From Lachnospiraceae bacterium (GTDB lineage: Bacteria; Bacillota; Clostridia; Lachnospirales; Lachnospiraceae): a DNA stretch of 42,779 nt. The notes under the pieces are model-generated. The model worked only from the letters and a program-made list of their open reading frames with translations. It made no database searches and was not told the origin of the DNA. The stretch spans positions 1 through 42,779 of the forward strand of contig SVDL01000009.1 of assembly GCA_015057835.1 (NCBI GenBank), read 5' to 3'. Position numbers and translations under genes: made by a program. Below are positions 8,948 through 16,002 of the stretch, piece by piece; positions within the stretch are counted from its first letter, which is position 1; each line of letters begins with the position of its first letter.

Positions 8948-10405
8948 ATGATCAGGAAACTTAGAAGACGATTCATACTGACTGCGATGCTCGCTGTGCT
9001 TCTGGTCCTCATCATCATGATGGGGAGCATTAACCTGTTCAACTATCGGAGCGTCGCAAATGACGCCGACACGCTGCTCGCCATGATCGCCGACAACGAC
9101 GGGGAAATGCCGGATAATAACCAGTTCCGCCCGAACGGAATGATGCCGCCCGGAAATCCGGGAGGATTCGGCGGGGAGCAGGCATTTGACGACGATGCGG
9201 ACGATGACGGCATTGACGAAAATGACGCGAATGACGAAGACGACGCGTATGATGCAGATGACGCGCACGATGAAGACGACGCGTATGACGAAGATGACGC
9301 ATTTGACGACGACGCATTTGATGAGGACATCCCTCCTGACAGGAAAGAGGCATTTTCCAGAGACAGCTCCTTCTTCCATAAAAGAAATATTTTCTCCGAG
9401 GAGACGCGCTTCGAGTCCCGTTATTTTTCCGTGACGGCGGATGAGACGGGGAAGATCCTGTCCGTCTCGACAGCAAATATCGCGGCAGTTTCCTCCTCCG
9501 AAGCGAGAGAATACGCGCAGGAGGTGCTGGCGGGAAATAAGACCTCCGGATTTCTTGATGATTACCGTTACCTTGTGAGAGATACCGGCAGCGGGCGCGT
9601 GGTCGTGTTCCTCGACTGCACGAGATCTCTCGGAAATGCCCAGTCTTTCCTCCTCACGAGCCTCCTCGTCTCGCTCGCGGCATTCGCGCTGGTGACGGTC
9701 CTGATCGTGTTCGCCTCGGGTAAGATCCTGCGACCCGTGGCGGAGAGCTACCAGAAGCAGAAGGGATTTATCACCGATGCCGGTCATGAGCTCAAGACGC
9801 CGATCGCCGTAATTGAAGCGGATGCGGCGGTCCTCGAGATGGAGATCGGGGAAAATGAGTGGGTCAATGACATCAAAAATCAGACAAAGCGGCTTGCGGA
9901 TCTCACCGGAGAACTGACCTATCTTGCAAGAATGGACGAGGGCCGCACGGATACCGTGATGATCGGATTCCCGATCTCGGACGTCGTGGAGGAGACCGCC
10001 TCGTCATTCCAGTCGAGAGCCATTGTGGCGGGAAAAACCTTTACGACAGATATCGAGCCCATGCTGGAATACACCGGCGATGAGGCGCAGATCCGGAAAC
10101 TGACGTCGATCCTTCTCGACAATGCGGTAAAATACAGCACGGAAAACGGGAAGATCGCCCTGAAGCTTTTCCGGAAAAATAAAAATATCATTCTGACAGT
10201 CAGCAATACGGCGGAAAATGTCACCGCCGACATGTGCACCCACATGTTCGACCGCTTCTACCGCGGCGACGAGTCGCGTTCCTCGGAAAAAGGAGGGTTC
10301 GGCATCGGCCTGTCGATCGCGCAGTCCATCGCGGAGGCTCATCGCGGGAAAATAACCGCGTCCCCGAAAGGAAGCGGTGAGATCGAGATCACGGCGCAGC
10401 TGTAG
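8948..10405 (+). CDS. Sensor histidine kinase with Asp-rich extracellular repeat
   Basis: A 485-residue membrane kinase that should phosphorylate the upstream response regulator. ATG 8948 is chosen over GTG 8837 because AAAGGA lies directly upstream and the protein then begins MIRKLRRRF followed by the first membrane helix (about 9-30). The extracellular sensor (about 31-235) contains a run of Asp-rich repeats at about 80-130 (units like DEDDAYD). A second helix (about 235-258) leads to the HisKA domain (DAGHELKTPIAV, phosphorylated His280) and the ATPase domain (Asn392 in LLDNAVKYS; GGFGIGLSIA). The usual DxGxG box is degenerate (VSNTAENV). The acidic segment suggests binding of divalent cations or cationic peptides; this is inference. 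Confidence 0.93.
   Translation: MIRKLRRRFILTAMLAVLLVLIIMMGSINLFNYRSVANDADTLLAMIADNDGEMPDNNQFRPNGMMPPGNPGGFGGEQAFDDDADDDGIDENDANDEDDAYDADDAHDEDDAYDEDDAFDDDAFDEDIPPDRKEAFSRDSSFFHKRNIFSEETRFESRYFSVTADETGKILSVSTANIAAVSSSEAREYAQEVLAGNKTSGFLDDYRYLVRDTGSGRVVVFLDCTRSLGNAQSFLLTSLLVSLAAFALVTVLIVFASGKILRPVAESYQKQKGFITDAGHELKTPIAVIEADAAVLEMEIGENEWVNDIKNQTKRLADLTGELTYLARMDEGRTDTVMIGFPISDVVEETASSFQSRAIVAGKTFTTDIEPMLEYTGDEAQIRKLTSILLDNAVKYSTENGKIALKLFRKNKNIILTVSNTAENVTADMCTHMFDRFYRGDESRSSEKGGFGIGLSIAQSIAEAHRGKITASPKGSGEIEITAQL
9187..9335 (+). repeat. Degenerate tandem repeat encoding acidic sensor segment
   Basis: Imperfect short repeats of the type GATGACGC(G/A)TATGACGAAGAC encode consecutive Asp/Glu/Ala/Tyr blocks in the extracellular part of the histidine kinase. 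The pattern indicates slippage-driven expansion. Confidence 0.75.
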
Positions 10406-10505
10406 AAAGCACGGCTGCCGGATGGAAGGCATCGATGCTGCGTCTGACATTTAAGGAATGCGGCAAAAATACAATCAGCATAAGCTGTGCTGAATCAGCA
10501 GAACT

Positions 10506-10536
10506 TTGTGCAGTGACATTAAAACTGTGCTATAAT
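10506..10536 (+). promoter_or_regulatory. Candidate promoter upstream of a terminator-like hairpin
   Basis: A perfect -10 hexamer TATAAT is at 10531-10536. The best -35 is TTGTGC at 10506-10511, with a long 19-base spacer, so the -35 is weak. Transcription would start near 10543 and meet the hairpin at 10557-10586 almost at once. Confidence 0.4.
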
Positions 10537-10556
10537 CTACAAGCACGGCTGTATAT

Positions 10557-10586
10557 AAAAAAAGCGGCGGAGCGGCCGCTTTTTTT
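10557..10586 (+). terminator. Rho-independent terminator (possible attenuator)
   Basis: The stem AAAAAAAGCGGC (10557-10568) pairs with GCCGCTTTTTTT (10575-10586) around a 6-base loop. The flanking A and T tracts make it usable in both directions. It can end transcription of the two-component operon. It also lies just downstream of a TATAAT and 71 bases before the next ATG, so a leader/attenuator role is possible. Confidence 0.85.
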
Positions 10587-10657
10587 GCGGTATAAAGGTA
10601 TTTGCAGCGCAGAGCGATCTGCGGAATAAAGAAGTTTACCCGACCCGGAGGAAGAAC

Positions 10658-12670
10658 ATGTTCTCAGAGGAAGATAAATGGGAAGATATCCTCGAAGAAA
10701 ATGAGGAGACCGGAAGCGAAAGAAAAACATCCCGCCAGCGTGGGGAAAATGCGTCCCGTGAGAAGAGCGGAGCGGCGGCCTCGCAGCGCGAAGAAGATTC
10801 CGTCCTGACGGAAGAACAGCGGATCCAGAGAGCGCGGGATAAAAAGCGCAGACAGCAGCTGAAAGCCCGCAAAAAACGGGTCATGCAGATGGAGATCGGC
10901 ATTGCGGGCGTTCTGTTCGTGCTGCTCATGGTCATCCTTCTCGTCAAGGGCTGCGGCTCGAAAAAAGAGAAGACCGGGAACTCGAAGGCCAATACGGAAG
11001 CAGCGGCGGATCAGAACGCGGAAGGTATGGAAAATACCGCCGAAGGCGCGCTTGACCCGGAAAATCCCGAAGCAGCAGGAACCGGTCAGGAAAATGCCGC
11101 CGCCGCGCAGTCCGAAGTAAAAGCGGAAGCGATCCCATTTGAGCCGTATTCCACGGAAAATACCAAACCGTCCAATTACATTGAAAAGACAGAGACAAAA
11201 TGGAACGACGACTCCGCGACGCCCAGAGAAGAATATAATCTCTGGTACAATATCGACTTCGGCCTTCCGGAGGACTACACGGACGTTAACGGAATCATCA
11301 CGTTCCGCGGCAATAACTTCCGCAACAACCCGACCTACGGTCTCGCCAATATGACCACGTTCAACTTTAACAAGGTATGGAGAAGAGAGACCGGCACGCT
11401 GGAATACGAGGGCAAGACCTGGAGCGGCAGCGGATGGACCGGACAGCCTCTGATCGTGAAATGGCCGAGAGCGACCAAGCAGCACATGAACATGTATGAC
11501 TGGGCGAAGGAAGACGATGAGCTGGTCGAGGTCATTTACGCGTGCCTGGACGGCCGCATTTACTTCACAGATCTTAAGACCGGGGAGGCGACCCGCGACA
11601 CGATGAATGTGGGATTTGCCTTCAAAGGCGCCGGCGCGCTGGATCCGAGAGGCTATCCGATCATGTACGTCGGCTCGGGATACGATTCCGACAACGGGCG
11701 GTCGAGAGCATTTATCATCAATCTGCTGGACTGCTCGGTCATGTATACCTTCGGATGTGTGGACGAATACTCCTGGCGCGGAAAGCTGAGCTATTTCGAC
11801 TCCTCGGCGCTGGTCGACGCGGATTCGGACACGCTGCTCTATCCGGGCGAGAACGGCATCATTTACATCATGAAATTGAATACGAAGTATGACGAGGCGG
11901 CGGGCACGCTCTCCATCGACCCGGGCGACACGATCCGCTGGCGGTATAAGGGCACGCGCTCCGGTTCCGAGAAATACTGGCTCGGTATCGAAGACAGCGC
12001 CGCGATCTACAAGGGCTACATGTTCGTCACGGACAACGGCGGAAACCTGATGTGCATCAACCTCAACACGCTCCGCGTCGTGTGGGCGCAGGATACGCTG
12101 GATGACTCCAATTCCACGCCGGTGCTTTCGATCGAGGATGGGCACCTGTATCTGTATGTCGGAACGTCGTTCCACCTCGGGTGGAGATCCGACTCGACCG
12201 CGATGGTTCCGATCTGGAAGATCGACGCCGAAAACGGCGAGATCGTGTGGAAGACGGAATATGAATGCTATTCGCAGAGCGGCCTCTCGGGCGGCGTGCA
12301 GTCGACGATTGCCTGCGGCGACAAAGGGCTTTCCGATTACATTTACGCGACCGTCTCCATGACCGGCGGCGAGTACAGCGGCGTGCTGGCCTGCATCGAC
12401 AAGAAGACCGGCGAAGTCAAGTGGGAACACGAGGCCGTCTACGCCTGGTCCTCCCCGGTCTGCGTCTACAACTCGGACGGCAGCGGAAAAGTCATCTACG
12501 CGACGGGCGGCGGCAAGATGTACATGCTCGACGGCATTACCGGCGAGACCGTCACGGACTACGTCCTCAGCGAAGAGGGCAGCCCGACCGAGGCGTCGCC
12601 GGCGGTCTACGAGAATTATCTTGTAGTCGGTACGCGCGACTGCTATATCTGGGGATTTAAACTGGAGTAA
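10658..12670 (+). CDS. Membrane-anchored PQQ-type beta-propeller repeat protein
   Basis: A 670-residue protein with a highly charged cytosolic N-terminus (1-75), one membrane helix (about 78-98) and an Ala/Glu-rich linker. From about residue 180 a beta-propeller of the PQQ-binding-like family (PF13360) follows. Propeller blades are visible as repeats such as GNLMCINLNTLRVVW, VPIWKIDAENGEIVWKTEYE and LACIDKKTGEVKWEH, each ending in a Trp-containing strand. There are no obvious PQQ-cofactor residues or catalytic motifs, so a scaffold or binding role at the surface is more likely than dehydrogenase activity. A GGAGGA ribosome site precedes ATG 10658. The gene stands alone behind the leader described above. 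Confidence 0.85.
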   Translation: MFSEEDKWEDILEENEETGSERKTSRQRGENASREKSGAAASQREEDSVLTEEQRIQRARDKKRRQQLKARKKRVMQMEIGIAGVLFVLLMVILLVKGCGSKKEKTGNSKANTEAAADQNAEGMENTAEGALDPENPEAAGTGQENAAAAQSEVKAEAIPFEPYSTENTKPSNYIEKTETKWNDDSATPREEYNLWYNIDFGLPEDYTDVNGIITFRGNNFRNNPTYGLANMTTFNFNKVWRRETGTLEYEGKTWSGSGWTGQPLIVKWPRATKQHMNMYDWAKEDDELVEVIYACLDGRIYFTDLKTGEATRDTMNVGFAFKGAGALDPRGYPIMYVGSGYDSDNGRSRAFIINLLDCSVMYTFGCVDEYSWRGKLSYFDSSALVDADSDTLLYPGENGIIYIMKLNTKYDEAAGTLSIDPGDTIRWRYKGTRSGSEKYWLGIEDSAAIYKGYMFVTDNGGNLMCINLNTLRVVWAQDTLDDSNSTPVLSIEDGHLYLYVGTSFHLGWRSDSTAMVPIWKIDAENGEIVWKTEYECYSQSGLSGGVQSTIACGDKGLSDYIYATVSMTGGEYSGVLACIDKKTGEVKWEHEAVYAWSSPVCVYNSDGSGKVIYATGGGKMYMLDGITGETVTDYVLSEEGSPTEASPAVYENYLVVGTRDCYIWGFKLE

Positions 12671-12706
12671 TAATCAGGATTGCTATTTCTGGCAGGGGCC
12701 AATGCA

Positions 12707-12736
12707 GGGGCCAAGGGGACGGTTCTCCTTGGCTCC
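12707..12736 (+). repeat. Dispersed palindromic repeat, copy 1
   Basis: The stem GCCAAGG (12710-12716) pairs with CCTTGGC (12727-12733) around the core GGACGGTTCT. It is the first of at least six copies of a family with consensus core GGGACGGTTCTC. It lies 37 bases after the propeller gene. Confidence 0.8.
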
Positions 12737-12815
12737 TTATTTTTGGCCTTTCTCTTTTGTCTTATTATCAGTGAAAGCGGAGGAATGCCTCTCGGCGGAG
12801 CTTTGATTCAGGCCG

Positions 12816-13135
12816 AGGCATGTCAAATCAAGATAATCTTCAAAAGCAATGCCTGCCGCCGGCACGTAAAGCCAAGCCAAGGCATGTCAAATCAAGATAA
12901 TCTTCAAAAGCAATGCCTGCCGCCGGCACCTTGAGCCAGACCAAGGCATGTCAGATCAAGATAATCTTCAAAAGCAATGCCTGCCGCCGGCACCTTGAGC
13001 CAGGCCAAGGCATGTCAAATCAAGAGGAAGCTTGACCGACTGAAGAAGATGGCTGTCTGTGACTGAAAAATAGGACGAAAAGCCTGAAAGGAAGCTGGAT
13101 CGACCGAAAAAGATGAAAGCTTCCGTCAGTCCCGT
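12816..13135. repeat. 64-bp tandem hairpin array
   Basis: Units begin at 12816, 12880, 12944, 13008 and 13072, exactly 64 bases apart. The first three are nearly identical. Each holds an outer inverted repeat AGGCAT/ATGCCT, an inner palindrome AAGATAATCTT and a second palindrome TGCCGCCGGCA. The fourth starts like the others and then shares with the fifth a different sequence (GGAAGCT at 13026 and 13090, again 64 apart). The array fills the gap between the propeller gene and the convergent YqfO-like gene. There are no unique spacers, so it is not CRISPR. No coding or promoter signal is seen here. Confidence 0.9.
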
Positions 13136-13136
13136 G

Positions 13137-13478
13137 TCACAGCCCGGTCCCGATCAGCGGAATCACATTGATGACCGGTTCTTCATAAGGATGCACAGCC
13201 TTGATGGCGGAGAGGGTCTCACGGATCTTCTCTGCTTTTACTGTCACTTCTACTTTGAGTTCCGGCTCCGAGCTGATCTCGCCCACGGATCCGATAAAAG
13301 GATGTGTTCCATCCAGCGGGCGCCAGGTGCCCGTGACAAGGCTGTAGGAGAGGCAGCAGTCGTAGTTCCCGATGTGGCCGGCACCGATCTCTGCCAGCGC
13401 TTTCTGCAGGGAGGGAAAATGCGATTCCGGGATGAAGATTTCCATTTTCACGTATTCAAGATCCATATTGATTTGCAT
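13137..13478 (-). CDS. YqfO/NIF3-associated CutA-like domain protein
   Basis: A 113-residue protein matching the small PII/CutA-like domain that is inserted in YqfO (NIF3 family) proteins and also occurs alone in Bacillota. Typical family features are KMEIFIPESHFPSLQKAL, the GHIGNYDCCLSYS segment, GTWRPLDGTHPFIG and the closing HPYEEPVINV. It probably forms a trimer or other oligomer in the cytosol; the ligand is unknown, with metal or nucleotide binding suggested for relatives. AAAGGA lies about 11 bases upstream of the ATG. It converges with the propeller gene and diverges from the DUF4317 gene. Confidence 0.8.
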   Translation of the reverse strand: MQINMDLEYVKMEIFIPESHFPSLQKALAEIGAGHIGNYDCCLSYSLVTGTWRPLDGTHPFIGSVGEISSEPELKVEVTVKAEKIRETLSAIKAVHPYEEPVINVIPLIGTGL

Positions 13479-13526
13479 AGAAGGTCGTCCTTTGTTTATA
13501 ATGATCTGGCATGTGACAGGAGCAAT

Positions 13527-13568
13527 TCGACATCAATAGAATCAAAATCGACATCAATAGAGTCAGAA
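13527..13568. repeat. 21-bp direct repeat between divergent genes
   Basis: TCGACATCAATAGA begins at 13527 and again at 13548, with similar following bases. It lies in the 202-base gap between the YqfO-like gene and the DUF4317 gene and could be a binding site. No convincing promoter was found. Confidence 0.6.
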
Positions 13569-13680
13569 CAGCTATGCCGGGCTGCTGACAAGAGTATAAC
13601 ATGATTAGCAGCGGTATGCGGCATCAGAAAAATCCATCTGCCTCACAACCAGTGCAGACAGATGACAGGAGAGGGAACAT

Positions 13681-14319
13681 ATGGCAAAGGATTACCGGAT
13701 CGACAGAGAAGACATGCTGGAGCTCACGCGCCGCATGACGCTCTCAAGGAACTGTTTTACGAGAGTGGCGGGCTGCTACCTCGACAAACACGGTGAGCTT
13801 GACGATACGTTCAACACCAGTTTTATCGGGCTCAAACCCGCGGATAAAAAGCAGAATCTCGAGATGGCGAAGACGATCCCCTTCGGAAGAACAAATGACC
13901 AGCTGAAGGGCTATATCATCCCGGAAAATGCCATGGGAAAGGGCAGCTTCTACCAGCTTCTGAACGGGGTTCTCCAGTGCGAATTAAAAAACGACCTGCT
14001 CATGGAGATCCTCTATGAGCAGATCGCGAAGAATTATTCGAAGAGTCCGGACGCGGCGATTTACATCTATCACGGTAGTTACGATATCAAGTCAAAAGCG
14101 GCGGACGGCGAGTACCTGGAAGGTTCCGAGGCGGTCTATGATTTCCTGATCTGCACTATCGCGCCGGTTCTGTTTGACTATGAGCCGGATATGCCGGAGT
14201 TTGGATTCCTGTTTCCGGCGTTTTATGAGCGCTCCATGACGCGGAACGCCATCAACATTTTCACAAAGCGGTCGGAGGAGCAGGAAACGAAACTGCTCCG
14301 GATGATTCTCGGAGAATAA
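13681..14319 (+). CDS. DUF4317 family protein, short form
   Basis: Matches the DUF4317 family of Bacillota. The N-terminal half is well conserved (MLELTRRMTLSRNCFTRVAGCY, GLKPADKKQNLEMAK, YLEGSEAVYDFLICTIAPV, GFLFPAFYERS). From memory, family members are usually well over 300 residues, while this one has 212 and ends soon after the GFLFPAF motif. It may be a natural short form or a truncation; the sequence after its stop is immediately repetitive. No catalytic motif or membrane helix is evident and no function is established. It is preceded by AGGAGAGGG and starts at ATG 13681. Confidence 0.75.
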   Translation: MAKDYRIDREDMLELTRRMTLSRNCFTRVAGCYLDKHGELDDTFNTSFIGLKPADKKQNLEMAKTIPFGRTNDQLKGYIIPENAMGKGSFYQLLNGVLQCELKNDLLMEILYEQIAKNYSKSPDAAIYIYHGSYDIKSKAADGEYLEGSEAVYDFLICTIAPVLFDYEPDMPEFGFLFPAFYERSMTRNAINIFTKRSEEQETKLLRMILGE

Positions 14320-14382
14320 GAGAAAACTCGGGAAATGAAAGAATTCTGAAAATGAAAGAATTCCGAACATGAAAATGAGACC

Positions 14383-14526
14383 GGGAAGGCCTGATTTTCA
14401 TTTCCCGAAAATAAATCCGGGAAGGCCTGATTTTCATTTCCCGAAAATAAATCAGGGAAGGCCTGATTTTCATTTCCCGAAAATAAATCAGGGAAGGCCT
14501 GATTTTCATCTCCCGAAAATGAAACA
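14383..14526. repeat. 36-bp tandem repeat array between convergent genes
   Basis: Four units start at 14383, 14419, 14455 and 14491. Each contains GGGAAGGCCT and an inverted pair ATTTTC/GAAAAT around ATTTCCC, so each unit can fold into a hairpin. Shorter 15-17 bp repeats (GAAAGAATTC type) precede it at about 14337-14368. It separates the 3' ends of the DUF4317 and nitroreductase genes and may act as a bidirectional terminator or spacer. Units are contiguous without spacers. Confidence 0.9.
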
Positions 14527-14552
14527 GCCGGACTGTGTCACCGATGCGACAT

Positions 14553-15074
14553 TTATTCCGCCCAGAAAACCCGGTTTTCTTTCCTGGCAATAATGCCGGG
14601 AAGTTCGCCGTCAAAGTGCCCGATCACGCAGTGGCCGATGCCTTCGTAGTCGCCTTCGATGCCGAGGGAGCGAAGGATCTCTTTTCCCTCTTCACTTTCA
14701 AATTCCTGTTTCGCGCGGTGGATCCAGATGCTGCCGAGGCCCAGCTCGTGGGCTTCCAGCATCATATTGCCGAGCACAAGGCTGCCGTCGTAGACGAAAG
14801 TCGGCACGGACTTGTCCGCAAGCACGATCAGAACGACCGGTGCGCCGTAGAAAGGATCAAATTCCCATCCGCCGATCTCGCGGTTCATCTTCGAGAGGCG
14901 GTCCCGGAGTTCTTTGTTCGTGACGGCGACGATGACCGGGGACTGTTTGCCCATGCCGCTCGCGGCATAGAGCCCGGCTTCGATGACCTTTTCGATCTCT
15001 TCTTTTGCCACCGGCTCCGCGTTGAATTTGCGGATACTGCGGCGTGTCTTCATAAGATCTAAAATTTCAGACAT
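14553..15074 (-). CDS. Nitroreductase family flavoprotein
   Basis: An FMN-dependent NAD(P)H oxidoreductase of the nitroreductase family (173 residues with the chosen start). The first motif, MKTRRSIRKF, is diagnostic. APVVLIVLADKS, the helix around NMMLEAHELGLGSIWIHRA and the C-terminal GHFDGELP are also typical. It probably reduces quinones, nitro compounds or flavins in the cytosol; the physiological substrate is unknown. The start is set at 15074 because AAGGAGG is 8 bases upstream; the longer frame to 15110 would cover that ribosome site. A good promoter and an 11-bp palindrome lie directly upstream. Confidence 0.9.
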   Translation of the reverse strand: MSEILDLMKTRRSIRKFNAEPVAKEEIEKVIEAGLYAASGMGKQSPVIVAVTNKELRDRLSKMNREIGGWEFDPFYGAPVVLIVLADKSVPTFVYDGSLVLGNMMLEAHELGLGSIWIHRAKQEFESEEGKEILRSLGIEGDYEGIGHCVIGHFDGELPGIIARKENRVFWAE

Positions 15075-15102
15075 AAAAAATACCTCCTTGCTGAAAACAA
15101 TA

Positions 15103-15113
15103 GTATTCAATAC
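15103..15113. promoter_or_regulatory. Candidate operator of the nitroreductase gene
   Basis: The inverted repeat GTATTCAATAC lies between the -10 element and the ribosome site of the nitroreductase gene, where a repressor would block transcription. Confidence 0.35.
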
Positions 15114-15128
15114 CGATCTGTTTTATTC

Positions 15129-15158
15129 AGATTAGAACAGAAGAAACAAAAGAGTCAA
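15129..15158 (-). promoter_or_regulatory. Sigma-A type promoter of the nitroreductase gene
   Basis: On the minus strand TTGACT (15153-15158) and TAATCT (15129-15134) are separated by 18 bases, about 55 bases upstream of the start codon. Confidence 0.6.
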
Positions 15159-15189
15159 GTTATATCAACATGCAGGCGATGTTTTTCAG

Positions 15190-15681
15190 TTATACAGAAT
15201 ATATTTCCGTATAGACTCTTTTTCCATCTTTCTCCACAGATTTCATCAAAGAAATCCCCTTGACCATCATCTCGCCCTTCGGGGCAGCGGTGCCCTGCCA
15301 GCGGCCGGCGCATTTTCGGATCAGCGTGATATGCGGCACGAATTTCTTACGGTCATACGGGATCCCCTGCGCGTCAAGCGCCGCCCGGAGATCCTTCACA
15401 AGTCCGTTCAGGCCCTGGTTTCCTTTGCAGCCCGCATAGACCAGATCGCCGAAAGAACCGATTTCCGAAAATGACAGCCTGAAGGGTTTCCATTTCAGCG
15501 AGTCCATCGCGGCTTTGACGGCTGCGGTTTCTTTTGTCTCCCCGATAAATGCGAGCGTGAGGTGCAGGTTCTGCCCGGGGACGTAACTTCCCTTCACGCC
15601 GTTCTTCTTAAAGGCGTGCATGGTTTCCAGCAGGGAAGATCTCATTTCGTCGGACAGGCGTATCGCGATAAACAGTCTCAT
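15190..15681 (-). CDS. thpR: RNA 2',3'-cyclic phosphodiesterase (2'-5' RNA ligase family)
   Basis: A 163-residue member of the 2H phosphoesterase superfamily. Both HxTx motifs are present: His40-Leu-Thr42 (NLHLTLAFIG) and His115-Ile-Thr117 (VPHITLIRK), with the typical N-terminus MRLFIAIRL. It hydrolyses 2',3'-cyclic phosphates to 2'-phosphates on RNA ends; the physiological substrate is not settled. AAAGGAG is 8 bases upstream of ATG 15681. It is a single-gene unit, with an imperfect 46-bp duplication just upstream and a TATAAT on its strand at 15820-15825. Confidence 0.92.
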   Translation of the reverse strand: MRLFIAIRLSDEMRSSLLETMHAFKKNGVKGSYVPGQNLHLTLAFIGETKETAAVKAAMDSLKWKPFRLSFSEIGSFGDLVYAGCKGNQGLNGLVKDLRAALDAQGIPYDRKKFVPHITLIRKCAGRWQGTAAPKGEMMVKGISLMKSVEKDGKRVYTEIYSV

Positions 15682-15696
15682 GCAGATTGCTCCTTT

Positions 15697-15776
15697 TTAT
15701 TTCTGTGATCAGATCCACGGCCGGTTCCATCGGCCGTCTTGCTTATTTCTGTGATCAGATCCGCGGCCGGTTCCAT
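15697..15776. repeat. 46-bp imperfect tandem duplication upstream of thpR
   Basis: A 34-base sequence (TTATTTCTGTGATCAGATCC and following) begins at 15697 and recurs with one mismatch at 15743. It lies in the probable 5' leader of thpR, next to the ribosome site. Confidence 0.85.
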
Positions 15777-15819
15777 TGTCCCGTCTGCGGAATTTGATTT
15801 GTATTTTCCGGTCAGCTCC

Positions 15820-15825
15820 ATTATA
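15820..15825 (-). promoter_or_regulatory. Candidate -10 element for thpR
   Basis: TATAAT on the minus strand about 140 bases upstream of thpR. The -35 region (ATGTGT at 15843-15848, 17 bases away) is weak, so this is tentative. Confidence 0.35.
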
Positions 15826-15864
15826 GCGTAAAAACGGCGGAGACACATCAGAAGAAAAAATATG

Positions 15865-15918
15865 TGAATATTGCACAATATCAGAAGATATGAACAGCCG
15901 AACTTATATGAATATTGC
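15865..15918. promoter_or_regulatory. Repeated operator-like sites upstream of the ricin/C26 gene
   Basis: TGAATATTGC occurs at 15865-15874 and 15909-15918. The first copy is part of a palindrome, ATATTG-CA-CAATAT (15868-15881), and the second overlaps the -35 hexamer of the promoter at 15915-15942. This is the geometry expected for a dimeric regulator. Confidence 0.4.
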
Positions 15919-15942
15919 GTTATAAAATAAAAGAACTATAAT
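15915..15942 (+). promoter_or_regulatory. Sigma-A type promoter of the ricin/C26 gene
   Basis: TTGCGT (15915-15920) and a perfect TATAAT (15937-15942) are 16 bases apart, with the start codon at 16003 and GGAG at 15991-15994. Confidence 0.6.
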
Positions 15943-16002
15943 AAAGAAAGCATTCTTACTAACAATACATTCGGATTCGCAGCACAGCATGGAGTACTCA
16001 AA

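Noticed and set aside
10435..10629. 64-codon ORF between the kinase and propeller genes
   Set aside because: It runs through the promoter and terminator hairpin and has no ribosome site.
10658..12670. PQQ-dependent dehydrogenase
   Set aside because: The propeller repeats match, but no signal-cleaved enzyme layout, metal site or cysteine pair typical of quinoprotein dehydrogenases is visible.
12680..12934. 84-codon ORF starting in the dispersed repeat
   Set aside because: Most of it translates the 64-bp repeat; no ribosome site and no homology recognised.
12816..13135. CRISPR array
   Set aside because: The period is constant and the whole 64-bp unit repeats without unique spacers; no cas gene is near.
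14369..14593. Small repeat protein (MKMRPGRPDFHF...) read through the 36-bp array
   Set aside because: The frame is open only because 36 is a multiple of three. It has no ribosome site and overlaps the end of the nitroreductase gene on the other strand.
15678..15878. 66-codon ORF upstream of thpR
   Set aside because: Its C-terminal half is the 46-bp duplication, and the thpR ribosome site and start lie at its end; better explained as leader.
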